Shown piece by piece: positions 36,606-50,521 of a stretch of 64,000 nucleotides of DNA. The notes below the pieces were generated by a model. It did no database searches. It was not told the origin of the DNA and saw nothing but the letters and a program-made list of their open reading frames with translations. The position numbers were made by a program, and so were the translations under genes. Position 1 is the first letter of the stretch. Each line of letters begins with the position of its first letter. Source of the DNA: Micromonospora sp. R77 (GTDB taxonomy: Bacteria > Actinomycetota > Actinomycetes > Mycobacteriales > Micromonosporaceae); NCBI RefSeq assembly GCF_022747945.1, contig NZ_JALDST010000001.1, positions 6,572,001 to 6,636,000 of the forward strand, read 5' to 3'.

Positions 36606-37226
36606 TTACTCGAACCGGGACGGATCGCCGGCGCCGCGCCGCAGGATCTCCGGCTCGCCGTCCGACAGGTCGACGACGGTGGTCGGCTCGGTGCCGCACT
36701 CGCCCGCGTCGAGCACCGCGTCGAGGGCGTGGTCGAGGAGTTCCTTGATCTCCCAGCCCTGGGTCATCGGCTCGTCCTGGCCGGGCAGCAGCAGGGTGCT
36801 GGAGACCAGCGGCTCGCCGAGCTCGGCCAGCAGCGCCTGGGTGACGGTGTGCGCGGGGACCCGGACCCCGACCGTGCGCTTGCGCGGGTGCAGCATCCGG
36901 CGCGGCACCTCCCGGGTCGCCGGCAGGATGAAGGTGTAGCTGCCCGGGGTGCAGGCCTTGACCAGCCGGAAGACCGAGTTGCTGATCTGGACGAACTGGC
37001 CGAGCTGCGCGAAGTCGCGGCAGACCAGGGTGAAGTGGTGCCGGTCGTCGAGCCGGCGGATCTCCCGGATCCGGTCGAGCCCGGTCCGGTCGCCCAGCCG
37101 GCAGCCGAGGGCATAGCAGGAGTCGGTCGGATAGGCGATGAGCCCACCGTCCCGGATCAGGCCGGCGACCTGGCCGAGGATCCGGGGCTGCGGGTTGTCG
37201 GGGTGGATGTCGTAGTACCGCGCCAC
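36606..37226 (-). CDS. L-threonylcarbamoyladenylate synthase family (YrdC/Sua5/TsaC)
   Basis: A 206-residue protein; GTG 37226 begins ARYYDIHPDNPQPR. It shows the YrdC domain motifs GLIAYPTDSCYALGCR, IREIRRLDDRHHFTLVCRD, SYTFILPATREVPRRM and TVGVRVPAHTVTQALL. The enzyme makes threonylcarbamoyl-AMP from threonine, bicarbonate and ATP for the t6A modification of ANN-decoding tRNAs. This subfamily (IRRLDDRHHFTL) is the short YciO-like branch, so a different role is possible. It stands alone, divergent from the small Cys protein. Confidence 0.85.
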   Translation of the reverse strand: MARYYDIHPDNPQPRILGQVAGLIRDGGLIAYPTDSCYALGCRLGDRTGLDRIREIRRLDDRHHFTLVCRDFAQLGQFVQISNSVFRLVKACTPGSYTFILPATREVPRRMLHPRKRTVGVRVPAHTVTQALLAELGEPLVSSTLLLPGQDEPMTQGWEIKELLDHALDAVLDAGECGTEPTTVVDLSDGEPEILRRGAGDPSRFE

Positions 37227-37329
37227 GGTGCCGAGCCTACGTCGCTGCTCGGTACCGGTTTTCGCCGCCAGGTTTGAACGGCGGGCCGGCTGGAAAATGG
37301 GAGGGCCCTTTCCCGAGGAGGAGACACGC

Positions 37330-37638
37330 ATGCCCGAGTCCGAGCGGTTCGACGCGTCCGACGAGCGTCCCGACGAGGCGACCGACCCGCTGCTGTGGAA
37401 GCTCGCCCTGGCCGTGGCGGACGCCCACGGGCCCGACGGCGAGGGGTGCACGAACCTCGCCTGCGCCGGCCAGGGCTGGCCCTGTGCCGCCTGGAACAGC
37501 GCGCAGCACGCCCTGCGGGTCGCCCGGTCGATCCCCGCCGAGACCTCGCCGACCGCGGACACGACCGGGTCCGGGCGTCCGGCCGAGCCGATCGTGGGCT
37601 GGTCCACCGCGCTCGTGCCGACCGCCACCGCCGCCTGA
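37330..37638 (+). CDS. Hypothetical small Cys-containing protein
   Basis: A 102-residue protein starting at ATG 37330 after GAGGAGGAGAC. An acidic N-terminus is followed by LLWKLALAVADAHGPDGEG, then CTNLACAGQGWPCAAWNSAQ with three Cys residues and a conserved-looking WPC.AW pattern, and a low-complexity tail. I know of no function for it. The Cys cluster could bind a metal. No operon partner; the next gene starts 85 bp downstream. Confidence 0.75.
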   Translation: MPESERFDASDERPDEATDPLLWKLALAVADAHGPDGEGCTNLACAGQGWPCAAWNSAQHALRVARSIPAETSPTADTTGSGRPAEPIVGWSTALVPTATAA

Positions 37639-37723
37639 CCCGCGGGCTCGTCCCCGCGCTGGTTGTCGGTGGGTCGGTCTACGGTGCCGATGACACCGCA
37701 GACCAGCGTGACCAGGGGAGACC

Positions 37724-38284
37724 ATGACCACACTCGAGAACCGGCCGCACACCGCGCTGCTCGTCATCGACGTGCAGAACGACGTCGTCGCGGGCGCCCA
37801 CGACCGCGACACCGTCGTCGCCAACATCGACGGCCTGGTCGCCCGGGCCCGGCGGGAGAGTGTCCCGGTCGTCTGGGTGCAGCACTCCGACGAGCAGCTC
37901 GCGAAGGACAGCGACGGCTGGCGGATCGTCCCCGAGCTGAGCCGGGACGACGCCGAGCCGCTGGTGCAGAAGAACTACGGCGACTCCTTCGAGGCCACCG
38001 ACCTCGAGGCGGTGCTGGCGGGACTGGGCGTCGGGCGGCTGGTGGTCGTCGGGGCCCAGACCGACGCGTGCATCCGCTCGACGCTGCACGGCGCCCTCGT
38101 GCGGGGTTACGACACGACGCTGGTCAGCGACGCGCACACGACCGAGGACCTGTCGGCCTGGGGTGCTCCCCCGCCGGCCCAGGTCATCGCGCACACCAAC
38201 CTGTACTGGTCGCACCAGGCCGCGCCGGGCCGGACGGCCGGCACGGTGGAGACGAAGGACGTCGACTTCGGCACCGCCTCCTGA
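37724..38284 (+). CDS. Isochorismatase-family cysteine hydrolase
   Basis: A 186-residue protein with the catalytic triad of the family: Asp in LLVIDVQNDVV, Lys in PLVQKNYGDSFEATDL, and Cys in VVGAQTDACIRSTLHGAL. The cis-peptide loop and C-terminal DAHTTEDLSAWG agree. Members hydrolyse amides such as nicotinamide, ureidoacrylate or N-carbamoyl compounds; the substrate is not evident here. Start ATG 37724 after AGGGGAGACC; followed by a short hairpin at 38285-38303. Confidence 0.92.
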   Translation: MTTLENRPHTALLVIDVQNDVVAGAHDRDTVVANIDGLVARARRESVPVVWVQHSDEQLAKDSDGWRIVPELSRDDAEPLVQKNYGDSFEATDLEAVLAGLGVGRLVVVGAQTDACIRSTLHGALVRGYDTTLVSDAHTTEDLSAWGAPPPAQVIAHTNLYWSHQAAPGRTAGTVETKDVDFGTAS

Positions 38285-38593
38285 CCGCCGGTCGTCCCGG
38301 CGGCCACGCACGTCCCGCCCCTGACGCGTCGGATTCGGACCGACGGGTCGGGGGCATCGTCGTGCCCGGCCCGTTTCCGCTCCCACGAGGCATCGACGCT
38401 GGTCAGCACGGCTAACCCCACACCGGTGAAGGGCGGGACCGATCGGCCGCTTCTTTCATAGCTTGAAATTAGGGATGGTTCGTTACCTGGCCGTTATTGA
38501 CGCGGCCGTGAGCACTCGGATTGACTGCGACGGAACCGCTTCCGCAACCGGTTCCACCCCATCGATCCGAACCCGCCGACCGGGGAGCGCCAC
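38285..38593. other. Intergenic region upstream of the LacI gene
   Basis: A 309-bp non-coding stretch. It contains a 7-bp hairpin (38285-38303), an AT-rich segment around 38450-38490 that may carry promoters, and a double palindromic operator at 38532-38555 just before the regulator start. Confidence 0.6.
38532..38555. promoter_or_regulatory. Double palindrome, candidate LacI-family operator
   Basis: GGAACCGCTTCC (38532-38543) directly abuts GCAACCGGTTCC (38544-38555); the second contains the perfect AACCGGTT core. It lies 38 bp before the LacI-family start, where autoregulation and control of the transporter genes would be expected. Confidence 0.6.
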
Positions 38594-39595
38594 GTGCCGA
38601 TCACCATCGCCGACGTCGCCGTCCGGGCCGGCGTGAGCAAGACGACGGTCTCCCGGGTGCTCAACGGCAAGGACGAGGTCGACCGGCGTACCGCCGACCG
38701 GGTGCGCGCCGTCATCGACGACCTCGGGTACGTGCCCAGCGCCCGGGCCGTCGGTCTGGCCCGGGGGCGTGCCCGGGTGGTCGGCGTGCTGGTGCCGGCG
38801 CTCACCTGGCCGTGGATGGGCGAGGTCCTCCAGGGCGCCGTCGACGTCGTCGAGGCCGAGGGGTACGGCCTGCTCCTGTTCACCTGCAACCAGGGCGACG
38901 AGTCGATGCGGCGGTTCGCCTCCCAGGTGTCGGCCCGGTCCTTCGACGGGCTGCTGGTGGTCGAGCCGGAGGGCACCCTGGACTACATCACCGAGCTGCA
39001 CCGGCGCGGCCTGCCGGTGATCCTCGTCGACGACCGGGGCCACCAGCCGGGCTTCCCCTCGGTGCGGACCACCAACGCCGACGGCGCCCGGGCCGCCGCC
39101 GCGCACCTGCTGGCCCTCGGCCGACGGCGTCCCCTGGTCGTCACCGGCCTGCGCCGCTTCGGCTGCACCCGGGAACGGCTGGCCGGCTTCGCCCGGGGCT
39201 ACGCCGACGCCGGCGTGCCGATCGACCCGGCGCTGACCGTGGAGGGCGACTTCACCTTCGAGTGCGGACGCGAGGCGGTCCGTCGGCTGCTCGCCGCCGG
39301 GGTGGCCTTCGACGCCGTCTTCGCCCACAACGACCTCTCCGCCGCGGGGGCGCTGCAGGCGCTGCGCGACGCCGGCCACCGGGTGCCGCAGGACGTGGCC
39401 GTGGTCGGTTTCGACGACCTGCCCCTGGCCGGCCACACCCATCCGCCGCTGACCTCCGTACGCCAGCCGCTGCGGCAGATGGGGGCGGTGGCGGCCCGCA
39501 CCCTGATCTCCCACTTCGGCGGGGCACCGCTGCCCGACCGACCGACCGTCATCCCGACCACCTTCACCGTGCGCGCCTCGACCACCGGCACCTGA
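38594..39595 (+). CDS. LacI family transcriptional regulator
   Basis: A 333-residue repressor. GTG 38594 begins with the DNA-binding helix-turn-helix [20 protein letters not shown] and hinge [17 protein letters not shown]. The periplasmic-binding-like sugar domain follows ([34 protein letters not shown]). It probably senses a sugar liberated by the neighbouring glycosidases and controls the ABC importer and GH1 gene downstream on the same strand. Confidence 0.94.
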   Translation: MPITIADVAVRAGVSKTTVSRVLNGKDEVDRRTADRVRAVIDDLGYVPSARAVGLARGRARVVGVLVPALTWPWMGEVLQGAVDVVEAEGYGLLLFTCNQGDESMRRFASQVSARSFDGLLVVEPEGTLDYITELHRRGLPVILVDDRGHQPGFPSVRTTNADGARAAAAHLLALGRRRPLVVTGLRRFGCTRERLAGFARGYADAGVPIDPALTVEGDFTFECGREAVRRLLAAGVAFDAVFAHNDLSAAGALQALRDAGHRVPQDVAVVGFDDLPLAGHTHPPLTSVRQPLRQMGAVAARTLISHFGGAPLPDRPTVIPTTFTVRASTTGT

Positions 39596-39709
39596 CCCAC
39601 CTCCGCACCCCCCACCGCCGTTCGGGCCCGCCCGAGCGGTGGCGGTCCCGCACACCCTCCACCCACCACCGAACCGCTCCCGAGCCGGGAGCACCCGAGG
39701 GAGACCACC

Positions 39710-41383
<1,674 letters not shown>

Positions 41384-41451
41384 CCGGACGGGTCCGGGCG
41401 GCGGCACCCCCGCCGCCCGGACCACCGACCACGACAAGACAGGAATCGCCC

Positions 41452-42507
41452 ATGGCATCGCCCACCACCGACGCCCCGGCCGCCGGCGAGGACGTGCTGG
41501 AGGCGGTCGGCCTCACCAAGCACTTCCCCGTCCGCCGCCGGCTGCGCGGCCTGCTCTCCCGCACCCGGCTGACCGTGCACGCGGTCGACGACGTCCACCT
41601 CACCCTGCGCCGCGGCCGGGTCACCGCCCTGGTCGGCGAGTCCGGCTCCGGCAAGTCGACCGTCGCCCGGCTGCTCGCGCAGCTCCAGCCGCTGACCGCC
41701 GGCACCGTCCGGCTGCACGGCACGCCGGTCACCGTCCGCGGCGGTCGGCCCTTCCGGGCGTACGTCCGGCGGGTGCAACTGATCTTCCAGGACCCGTTCG
41801 CGTCGCTGAACCCGGTGCACACGGTCCGCTACCACCTGACCCGGGCGCTGCGCATCCACGGCAACGCCGGACGGACCCCGGCCGAGCTGGAGGCGGCCCT
41901 GGCCGGGCTGCTCGACCGGGTGTCGCTCACCCCGGCCGGGCGCTACCTGGACGCGTTCCCGCACGAGCTCTCCGGCGGGCAGCGGCAGCGGGTGGCCATC
42001 GCCCGGGCGCTCGGCGCCGACCCCGAGGTGCTGCTCGCCGACGAGCCGGTCTCGATGCTCGACGTCTCCATCCGCCTCGGCGTGCTCAACCTGCTGCGCG
42101 ACCTGACGGAACGGCTGCGGCTGGCCGTCCTCTACATCACCCACGACATCGCCTCGGCCCGCTACTTCGCCGACGAGACCCTGGTGATGTACGCGGGCCG
42201 GCTCGTCGAGGGGGGCGACAGCGAGACGGTCACCCAGCATCCGGCCCACCCGTACACCCGGCTGTTGATCGAGTCGGCGCCGGACCCGGACCGGCTCACC
42301 GGGGCGGCCCGGGCCGGTGACGGCGAGCGGGGCGGCGGCGAGCCGCCCAGCCTGATCCGGCCGCCGGCCGGTTGCCGGTTCCACCCCCGCTGCCCGGCGG
42401 CGATGCCGCGCTGCGGCACCGACCTGCCACCGCGGCTGGCCGTCGGCGACCGGCCCGGCCACTGGGCGGCCTGCTGGCTCTACGACCCGGCGGAGGCGAC
42501 GTCGTGA
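41452..42507 (+). CDS. Opp/Dpp-type ABC transporter ATP-binding protein (OppF-like)
   Basis: A 351-residue ATPase from ATG 41452. Walker [11 protein letters not shown]-loop [12 protein letters not shown], signature [16 protein letters not shown], Walker [13 protein letters not shown]. The C-terminal oligopeptide-transporter domain has the Cys-rich [15 protein letters not shown] motif, often binding an FeS cluster. It is read with the permease that follows (stop overlaps the next GTG). Confidence 0.94.
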   Translation: MASPTTDAPAAGEDVLEAVGLTKHFPVRRRLRGLLSRTRLTVHAVDDVHLTLRRGRVTALVGESGSGKSTVARLLAQLQPLTAGTVRLHGTPVTVRGGRPFRAYVRRVQLIFQDPFASLNPVHTVRYHLTRALRIHGNAGRTPAELEAALAGLLDRVSLTPAGRYLDAFPHELSGGQRQRVAIARALGADPEVLLADEPVSMLDVSIRLGVLNLLRDLTERLRLAVLYITHDIASARYFADETLVMYAGRLVEGGDSETVTQHPAHPYTRLLIESAPDPDRLTGAARAGDGERGGGEPPSLIRPPAGCRFHPRCPAAMPRCGTDLPPRLAVGDRPGHWAACWLYDPAEATS

Positions 42508-43484
42508 CCTACCTGCTGCGCCGGATCGGCTTCTATCTCTTCACCGCCTGGGCGGCGCTGACCATCAACTTCTTCATCCCCCGGATGATCCCCGGCGACC
42601 CGGTGAAGTCGCTGATCGCCCGCTACCAGGGCCAGCTCAGCACCGACGCGATCAACTCGCTGTACGTGCTGTTCGGCATCGACACCCACGACAGCCTCTG
42701 GGACCAGTACGTCGACTACTGGCGGCAACTGCTGCACGGCGACCTGGGCCTGTCGTTCACCGCGTTCCCCGCGCCGGTGTCCGAGGTGATCGCCGACGCG
42801 CTGCCCTGGACCCTCGCCCTGGTCGGCGTCACCACCCTGGTCAGCTTCGCCCTCGGTACCGGGTTGGGCGTGCTGGCCGGCTGGCGGCGCGGCTCCTGGG
42901 TGGACGGGTTGCTGCCGGCCACCACCTTCCTCTCCTCGGTGCCGTACTTCTGGCTCGGCCTGGTCGCGATCGCGCTGCTCGCCGGCCCGGGCAGCTTCTT
43001 CCCCTCCTCCGGCGGCTACGACCCCGGCCTGGTGCCGGCCCCGGACGGCATCTTCCTGGGCAGCGCGGTACGGCACAGCGTGCTGCCCGCCGCGACCATC
43101 CTGATCTCCTCGATGAGCGGCTGGATCCTCAGCATGCGCAACATGATGGTGACCGTGGCCGCCGAGGACTACATCACCGTGGCGCACGCCAAGGGCCTGC
43201 CGGAACGCCGGGTGGCGCTGAGCTACGCGGCGCGCAACGCGCTGCTGCCGAACATCGCCGGGTTCGCCCTGTCGCTGGGCTTCATCGTCGGCGGCACCCT
43301 GCTGGTGGAGATCGTCTTCTCCTATCCGGGGCTGGGTTTCCTGCTCTTCCGCGCGGTCAGCGCCAAGGACTACCCGCTCATGCAGGGCATCTTCCTGGTC
43401 ATCACGCTGTCGGTGCTGGTGGCGAACCTGGTCGCCGACCTGGCGTACCTGGCGCTGGACCCCCGTACCCGCAAGGAGGGCTGA
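42504..43484 (+). CDS. Opp/Dpp-type ABC permease (DppB-like)
   Basis: A 326-residue membrane protein. GTG 42504 overlaps the ATPase stop (GTGA) and begins [20 protein letters not shown], the usual DppB start. Six helices; the EAA loop that contacts the ATPase is [20 protein letters not shown]. Also [12 protein letters not shown] near the N-terminus. First permease of the importer. Confidence 0.94.
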   Translation: MTYLLRRIGFYLFTAWAALTINFFIPRMIPGDPVKSLIARYQGQLSTDAINSLYVLFGIDTHDSLWDQYVDYWRQLLHGDLGLSFTAFPAPVSEVIADALPWTLALVGVTTLVSFALGTGLGVLAGWRRGSWVDGLLPATTFLSSVPYFWLGLVAIALLAGPGSFFPSSGGYDPGLVPAPDGIFLGSAVRHSVLPAATILISSMSGWILSMRNMMVTVAAEDYITVAHAKGLPERRVALSYAARNALLPNIAGFALSLGFIVGGTLLVEIVFSYPGLGFLLFRAVSAKDYPLMQGIFLVITLSVLVANLVADLAYLALDPRTRKEG

Positions 43485-43487
43485 GGC

Positions 43488-44521
<1,034 letters not shown>

Positions 44522-44525
<4 letters not shown>

Positions 44526-45529
44526 ACGAGCCCGTGCTGGAGATCAGGAAGCTCCGCGTCGACTACGGGCTCGGCGCCGAGGCGGTGCACGCCGTCCGCG
44601 AGGTGGACCTCACCCTGCACCGCGGTGAGGTGCTGGGGCTGGCCGGGGAGAGCGGCAGCGGCAAGTCCACCCTGGCGTACGGGCTGACCCGGCTGCTGCC
44701 CCCGCCCGGGGTGATCAGCGGCGGCGAGGTGATCTACCACCCGGCCGACGGCCCCCCGGTCGACGTGCTGTCGCTGGACCCGGCCGGACTGCGGGCGTTC
44801 CGCTGGGCGGAGACGTCCATCGTGTTCCAGGGGGCGATGAACTCGCTCAACCCGGTGCACAAAGTCTCCACCCAGCTGCTGGACGTGATCCGGGCGCACG
44901 AGCCGCGCAGCACGGCCGCCGGGCGGCGGGCCCGGGCCCGGGAGCTGCTGCGGCTGGTCGGCATCGCCGCGGACCGGTTGGACAGCTATCCGCACCAGCT
45001 CTCCGGCGGGATGCGGCAACGCGTCATGATCGCCATGGCGCTGGCGCTGGAGCCGCAGGTCGTCATCATGGACGAGCCGACCACCGCACTGGACGTGGTG
45101 ATGCAGCGGCAGATCCTCGGCCAGCTCGCCGAGCTGCGCGACCGGCTCGGCTTCGCGGTCCTGTTCATCACCCACGACCTGTCGCTGCTGGTGGAGTTCT
45201 CCGACCGGATCGCCATCATGTACGGCGGCCGGATCGTCGAGGAGGCACCGGCCGCCGAGCTGTACCGGCGAGCGCTGCACCCGTACACCGAGGGGTTGCT
45301 GCACTCCTTCCCGGCGCTGCGTGGTCCGCGCCGCGAGCTGGCCGGCATCCCGGGCTCCCCGCCCGACCTGCGGGCCATGCCGGCCGGCTGCGCCTTCCAC
45401 CCGCGCTGCCCCAGGGCGTTCGAGCCGTGCGACGTCGACCCGCCGCCGCTCGGTCCCCCCGGCGACGACCGTCCCGGGCGCACGGTGGCCTGCTGGCTGC
45501 ACCCGATCGCCGAGCCGGTACCCCACTGA
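44522..45529 (+). CDS. Opp/Dpp-type ABC transporter ATP-binding protein (OppD-like)
   Basis: A 335-residue ATPase from ATG 44522. Walker [11 protein letters not shown]-loop IVFQGAMNSLNPVHKV, signature QLSGGMRQRVMIAMAL, Walker B VVIMDEPTTALD, H-loop FITHDLSLL, and the terminal CAFHPRCPRAFEPC motif. With the 41452-42507 protein it forms the ATPase heterodimer. The two ATPase genes flank the permeases rather than lying side by side. Confidence 0.94.
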
Positions 45530-45572
45530 CCCCGCCCCGTCCGACCGACCACCCGCGACCGCGAGGAGAACC

Positions 45573-46995
<1,423 letters not shown>

Positions 46996-47009
<14 letters not shown>

Positions 47010-47051
47010 TCCTGCCCGCGGCGGCCGTCCGGAGGGCTCCCCGGGCGGCCG
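46996..47051 (+). terminator. Two tandem hairpins at the GH1 gene end
   Basis: The first stem GCGGGCAGG (46996-47004) with 47011-47019 has the GH1 stop codon in its loop. The second stem (47022-47032 with 47041-47051) has one G-T pair. Together they likely terminate the transporter operon. Confidence 0.6.
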
Positions 47052-47169
47052 TCCCGCCGTGCTCGCGCCCGCGCACGGGCACTTTTTTCATGTCTTGACT
47101 TAAGCCCGCGACGCGTGTTCTCTCAGTCATGCACATCGATGTATTGGCTGACCCCGGAAGGGAGCACCC

Positions 47170-49065
47170 GTGCACCCCACACCCCCCACCACCCGCCGCA
47201 CGGCGACCCGCGCCGCCCTCACGCTCTGCTTCGCCGTCGGCACCGTCGCCCTCTGGTCACCCCCGGCCGCCCACGCCGCCGGGGAGAGCGTGAACGTCTG
47301 GCTCACCACCACCTCGGACGCCGCCGGCCGGACCGTCACCCGCGGGCTGCAGCAGCAGACACCCGTCGGCTTCGCCGCCACCAGCGCCGGTGCGGCACAG
47401 ACCATCACCGTCGACGAGAACACCCGCTACCAGCAGTTCGAGGGGGCCGGGGCGTCCATCACCGATACCACCGCCTACCTGCTGCGCGGCGGGCCGGTCA
47501 GCGCCGCCACCCGGGACGAGGTGATGCGCAAGCTGTTCAGCGCAGCCGACGGCATCGGGCTCTCCTTCGTCCGCAACCCGGTCGGCGCCTCCGACCTGTC
47601 CCGGCCCGGCAACGTCTCGCTCGACGACACCTGCTGCGACCTGACCGACTTCGGGGCCAACGGCTACGACACGAACGTCGAACTGCTCACCGCGCAGGCC
47701 CGGCAGCTCAACCCGGCGCTGCGGGTGATGGTGGTGCCGTGGAGCGCGCCCGGCTGGATGAAGGACAACGGCCGGATGGACCAGATGGGCTGGCTGAAGT
47801 ACGAGTACTACGCCACCTACGCGCAGTACTTCGTGAAGACCATCCAGGCGTACGCGGCCCGCGGCGTGCAGGTCGACTACGTCTCGTTGCAGAACGAGCC
47901 GAACTGCTGCCAGGCGGGCAACCCCACCGCGATGGACTACCCCGGCATGAACTGGAACTCCTCCGGGCTGGTGGAGCTGACCAAGAACTTCGTCTACCCC
48001 GCGTTCCGGGCCGCCGGCATCACCACCAAGGTGCTGGTGCACGACTGGAACTACGGCGACTACGGCACCATCGGCTCCGGGCTGCTGGCCGACGGCGCGG
48101 TCCGTACCGACCCGCTCTTCGGCGGCATCGCGTGGCACGGCTACTGGGGTGACCCCGCCGTCGGCAGCCAGGTCCACGACCAGTACGCCACGGTGCCGCA
48201 GTTCAGCACCGAGCACTCCGGCGGCACCTGGATCGGCAACCAGCACAACGAGGACCTGGCCGACATCGTCACCTACGCCCGCAACTGGAGCCGCAGCGTG
48301 GTGAAGTGGAGCCTCGCGGTCAACCAGAACATGGGCCCGCACAACGGCGGCTGCGGCACCTGCACCGGCCTGATCACCGTCCACGAGGGGGACGCCCGTG
48401 CCGGCCAGGTGGACTACACCGTCGAGTACTACACCACCGGGCACCTGACGAAGTTCGTCCGGCCCGGGGCGTACCGGATCGCGTCGACCGCGAGCGGCGC
48501 GGTGCCGAACGTCGCCTGGCGCAACCCCGACGGCTCCAAGGCGCTGATCGCGCACAACGGCGGCACCTCCCCGCAGTCGGTGAAGGTGGTCTGGGGCGGC
48601 CAGTCGTTCACCTACACCCTGCCGGCCCGCACCACGGCGACCTTCACCTGGTCCGGCACCCCCTCCGGGCCGCCGAGCGGGTCGACCGGCACGATCACCG
48701 GGCTCGGCGGCAAGTGCCTGGACGTGACCGACAACAACTCCGCCGACGGCACCCCGGTGCAGATCTGGAGCTGCTTCGGCGGCCCCAACCAGACGTGGAC
48801 CCGGGCCGCCGACGGCACCCTCCGCGCGCTGGGCAAGTGCCTCGACGTGGCCGGCGGCGGCACCGCCGACGGCACGAAGGTGCAGCTGTGGACCTGCAAC
48901 GGCACCCCCGCCCAGCAGTGGACCTGGACCGCCGGGCGGGACCTTAAGAACCCGCAGGCGAACAAGTGCCTCGACGTCACCGGCAACACCGCCACCGACG
49001 GGACGAAGACCCAGATCTGGTCGTGCACCGGGGGCGCGAACCAGAAGTGGACGCTGCCCGCCTGA
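47170..49065 (+). CDS. Secreted GH30 glycosidase with C-terminal CBM13 (ricin-type) domain
   Basis: A 631-residue protein. GTG 47170 follows GGAAGGGAG. A signal peptide (residues 1 to about 37, ending AAHAAG) is followed by the GH30 (beta/alpha)8 and side beta-domain: QQFEGAGASITDTTAYLL, VVPWSAPGWMKDNG, acid/base Glu in YVSLQNEPNCC and nucleophile Glu in QFSTEHSGG. A short SGPPSGSTG linker leads to a beta-trefoil with QxW-type repeats (NQTW, QQW, NQKW). Bacterial GH30 subfamily 3 members of this type act on beta-1,6-glucan; specificity here is inferred. It is released outside the cell, upstream in function of the importer and GH1. Confidence 0.9.
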   Translation: MHPTPPTTRRTATRAALTLCFAVGTVALWSPPAAHAAGESVNVWLTTTSDAAGRTVTRGLQQQTPVGFAATSAGAAQTITVDENTRYQQFEGAGASITDTTAYLLRGGPVSAATRDEVMRKLFSAADGIGLSFVRNPVGASDLSRPGNVSLDDTCCDLTDFGANGYDTNVELLTAQARQLNPALRVMVVPWSAPGWMKDNGRMDQMGWLKYEYYATYAQYFVKTIQAYAARGVQVDYVSLQNEPNCCQAGNPTAMDYPGMNWNSSGLVELTKNFVYPAFRAAGITTKVLVHDWNYGDYGTIGSGLLADGAVRTDPLFGGIAWHGYWGDPAVGSQVHDQYATVPQFSTEHSGGTWIGNQHNEDLADIVTYARNWSRSVVKWSLAVNQNMGPHNGGCGTCTGLITVHEGDARAGQVDYTVEYYTTGHLTKFVRPGAYRIASTASGAVPNVAWRNPDGSKALIAHNGGTSPQSVKVVWGGQSFTYTLPARTTATFTWSGTPSGPPSGSTGTITGLGGKCLDVTDNNSADGTPVQIWSCFGGPNQTWTRAADGTLRALGKCLDVAGGGTADGTKVQLWTCNGTPAQQWTWTAGRDLKNPQANKCLDVTGNTATDGTKTQIWSCTGGANQKWTLPA

Positions 49066-49070
49066 GCGAC

Positions 49071-49097
49071 GCCGGGCCGGCCGTCGGCCGGCCCGGC
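49071..49097. terminator. Bidirectional terminator between GH30 and ROK genes
   Basis: A perfect 12-bp stem GCCGGGCCGGCC (49071-49082) with its complement (49086-49097) and a 3-nt loop lies between two convergent stops. Confidence 0.8.
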
Positions 49098-49100
49098 GGC

Positions 49101-50360
49101 TCAGCGGGTGCGGGAGCGCGGGCGACGCGCCGGCCGCGACGGCGCCGGCCGGGGCGCGGCCGGGTCGCGGGGCACGCCGCCGTCGCGCAGCAGCCGGGCC
49201 ATCGGCAGGGTGGCCGCGCCCATCGCGACCGCGTCGGGCCCGAGCTGGCACAGCTCGATCGAGGTCTGGGCGTACGGCTGGCGCAGCGCGTGCCGCGCGG
49301 TGGCCTCCCGGATCTGCGGCAGGTAGCGCTCCCCCAGGGCCAGACCGGCCCAACCGCCGAGCACCACCCGTTCCGGGTTGAAGAGGTTGACCAGCGTGGC
49401 CACGCCGGCACCGAGATAGCCGACCGTCTCGTCGAGCACCGTCGCCGCCGTCCGGCTGGACGCGCGCAGCAGCTCACCGAAGGCGCTCTCCTCGTCGCCG
49501 CCGGCCGCCGGGCGGCCCCGGTTGGCCTGGCGGAACCGGTCCAGCACGCCTTCCGCGCCGACGTACGCCTCCAGGCAGCCGAGGTTGCCGCAGCGGCAGC
49601 GGCGGCCGCCGTACACGATGGTGGTGTGGCCCCACTCGCCGGCGCTGCTGTGCGCGCCGCGGTAGCCGACGCCGTCGGCGACCACGCTGGCCCCGACGCC
49701 GGAGCCGACCAGGGCGATGACCGCGTGCCGGGCGCCCCGACCGGCACCGAACCACATCTCGGCCTGGCCGAGGGTCTTCGCGCCGTTGTCGACGTGCACG
49801 GGGATGTCGGTGCCGGCGCGCAGCATGGCGCCGAGCGGCACGCCCTCCCAGCCGAGGGTCTGGGCGTGCACCACGGCGTCGGCGGTGCGCTCGACCGTGC
49901 CGGAGACGGCCACGCCGAGGCCGAGCACGGCGGCCGGGTCGACGCCGGCCTGCTCGATCACCGCGCCCAGACCGTGCAGCAGGTGGGCGGCCACGTCGTG
50001 CGGGTCGGGTTCGGCGGCGGCGATCGGGTATTCCGCCTTCGCGAGGGCGGTCATCGCCAGGTCGAAGAGTTCGACCTGGACCCGGGTCTCGCCGACGTCG
50101 GCGCCGACCAGATAGCCGTAGCCGGGGGCGACGCGCAGCAGCACGCGCGGCCGGCCGCCGTCGGACTCGACCGAGCCGGCCTCCTCGACGATCCCCTCGG
50201 CGATCATCTCGCCGACCAGGTTGCTGACGCTGGCCAGGCTCAGCGCGGTGGTCTGCCCGAGCTCGTGCCGGCTGAGCGGGCCGTCCAGCCAGATCCGGGT
50301 GAGCAGCACCGAGCGGTTGGCGCGCCGCATGTCGCGCACGGTGGTGCGTCGGGCGTCCAT
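49101..50360 (-). CDS. ROK family transcriptional regulator
   Basis: A 419-residue protein starting at ATG 50360. The N-terminal winged helix (RRANRSVLLTRIWLDGPLSR, TTALSLASVSNLVGEMIAEG) is followed by the ROK sugar-kinase-like domain. That domain has VGADVGETRVQVELFDL, VHVDNGAKTLGQAE and the zinc motif HTTIVYGGRRCRCGNLGCLE. NagC/XylR-type members sense sugars such as N-acetylglucosamine. Divergent from a chitinase gene, so chitooligosaccharide-responsive control is plausible. The C-terminal tail is Pro/Arg-rich. Confidence 0.92.
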   Translation of the reverse strand: MDARRTTVRDMRRANRSVLLTRIWLDGPLSRHELGQTTALSLASVSNLVGEMIAEGIVEEAGSVESDGGRPRVLLRVAPGYGYLVGADVGETRVQVELFDLAMTALAKAEYPIAAAEPDPHDVAAHLLHGLGAVIEQAGVDPAAVLGLGVAVSGTVERTADAVVHAQTLGWEGVPLGAMLRAGTDIPVHVDNGAKTLGQAEMWFGAGRGARHAVIALVGSGVGASVVADGVGYRGAHSSAGEWGHTTIVYGGRRCRCGNLGCLEAYVGAEGVLDRFRQANRGRPAAGGDEESAFGELLRASSRTAATVLDETVGYLGAGVATLVNLFNPERVVLGGWAGLALGERYLPQIREATARHALRQPYAQTSIELCQLGPDAVAMGAATLPMARLLRDGGVPRDPAAPRPAPSRPARRPRSRTR

Positions 50361-50465
50361 CTGCGCCGCCGTCCTTCCCCTGGGCGCCACCGGGCGGCGG
50401 CTTCCTCAGGATGCCCCAGCGCCGCGGTTCACGCCATGAACCAAGCACTGACACAGTAGCGCCCA

Positions 50466-50493
50466 TTTACACTTAACAAACTTAACTGATAAC
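50466..50493 (+). promoter_or_regulatory. Chitinase promoter with CTTAAC direct repeats
   Basis: A -35-like TTTACA (50466-50471) and a -10-like GATAAC (50488-50493) are spaced by 16 bp. The spacer holds CTTAAC twice (50472-50477 and 50481-50486) at a 9-bp pitch. A repressor bound here would block polymerase; the divergent ROK protein is the obvious candidate. Confidence 0.5.
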
Positions 50494-50521
50494 CTCCGGC
50501 GCATCGACGAGGAGGTATGTC

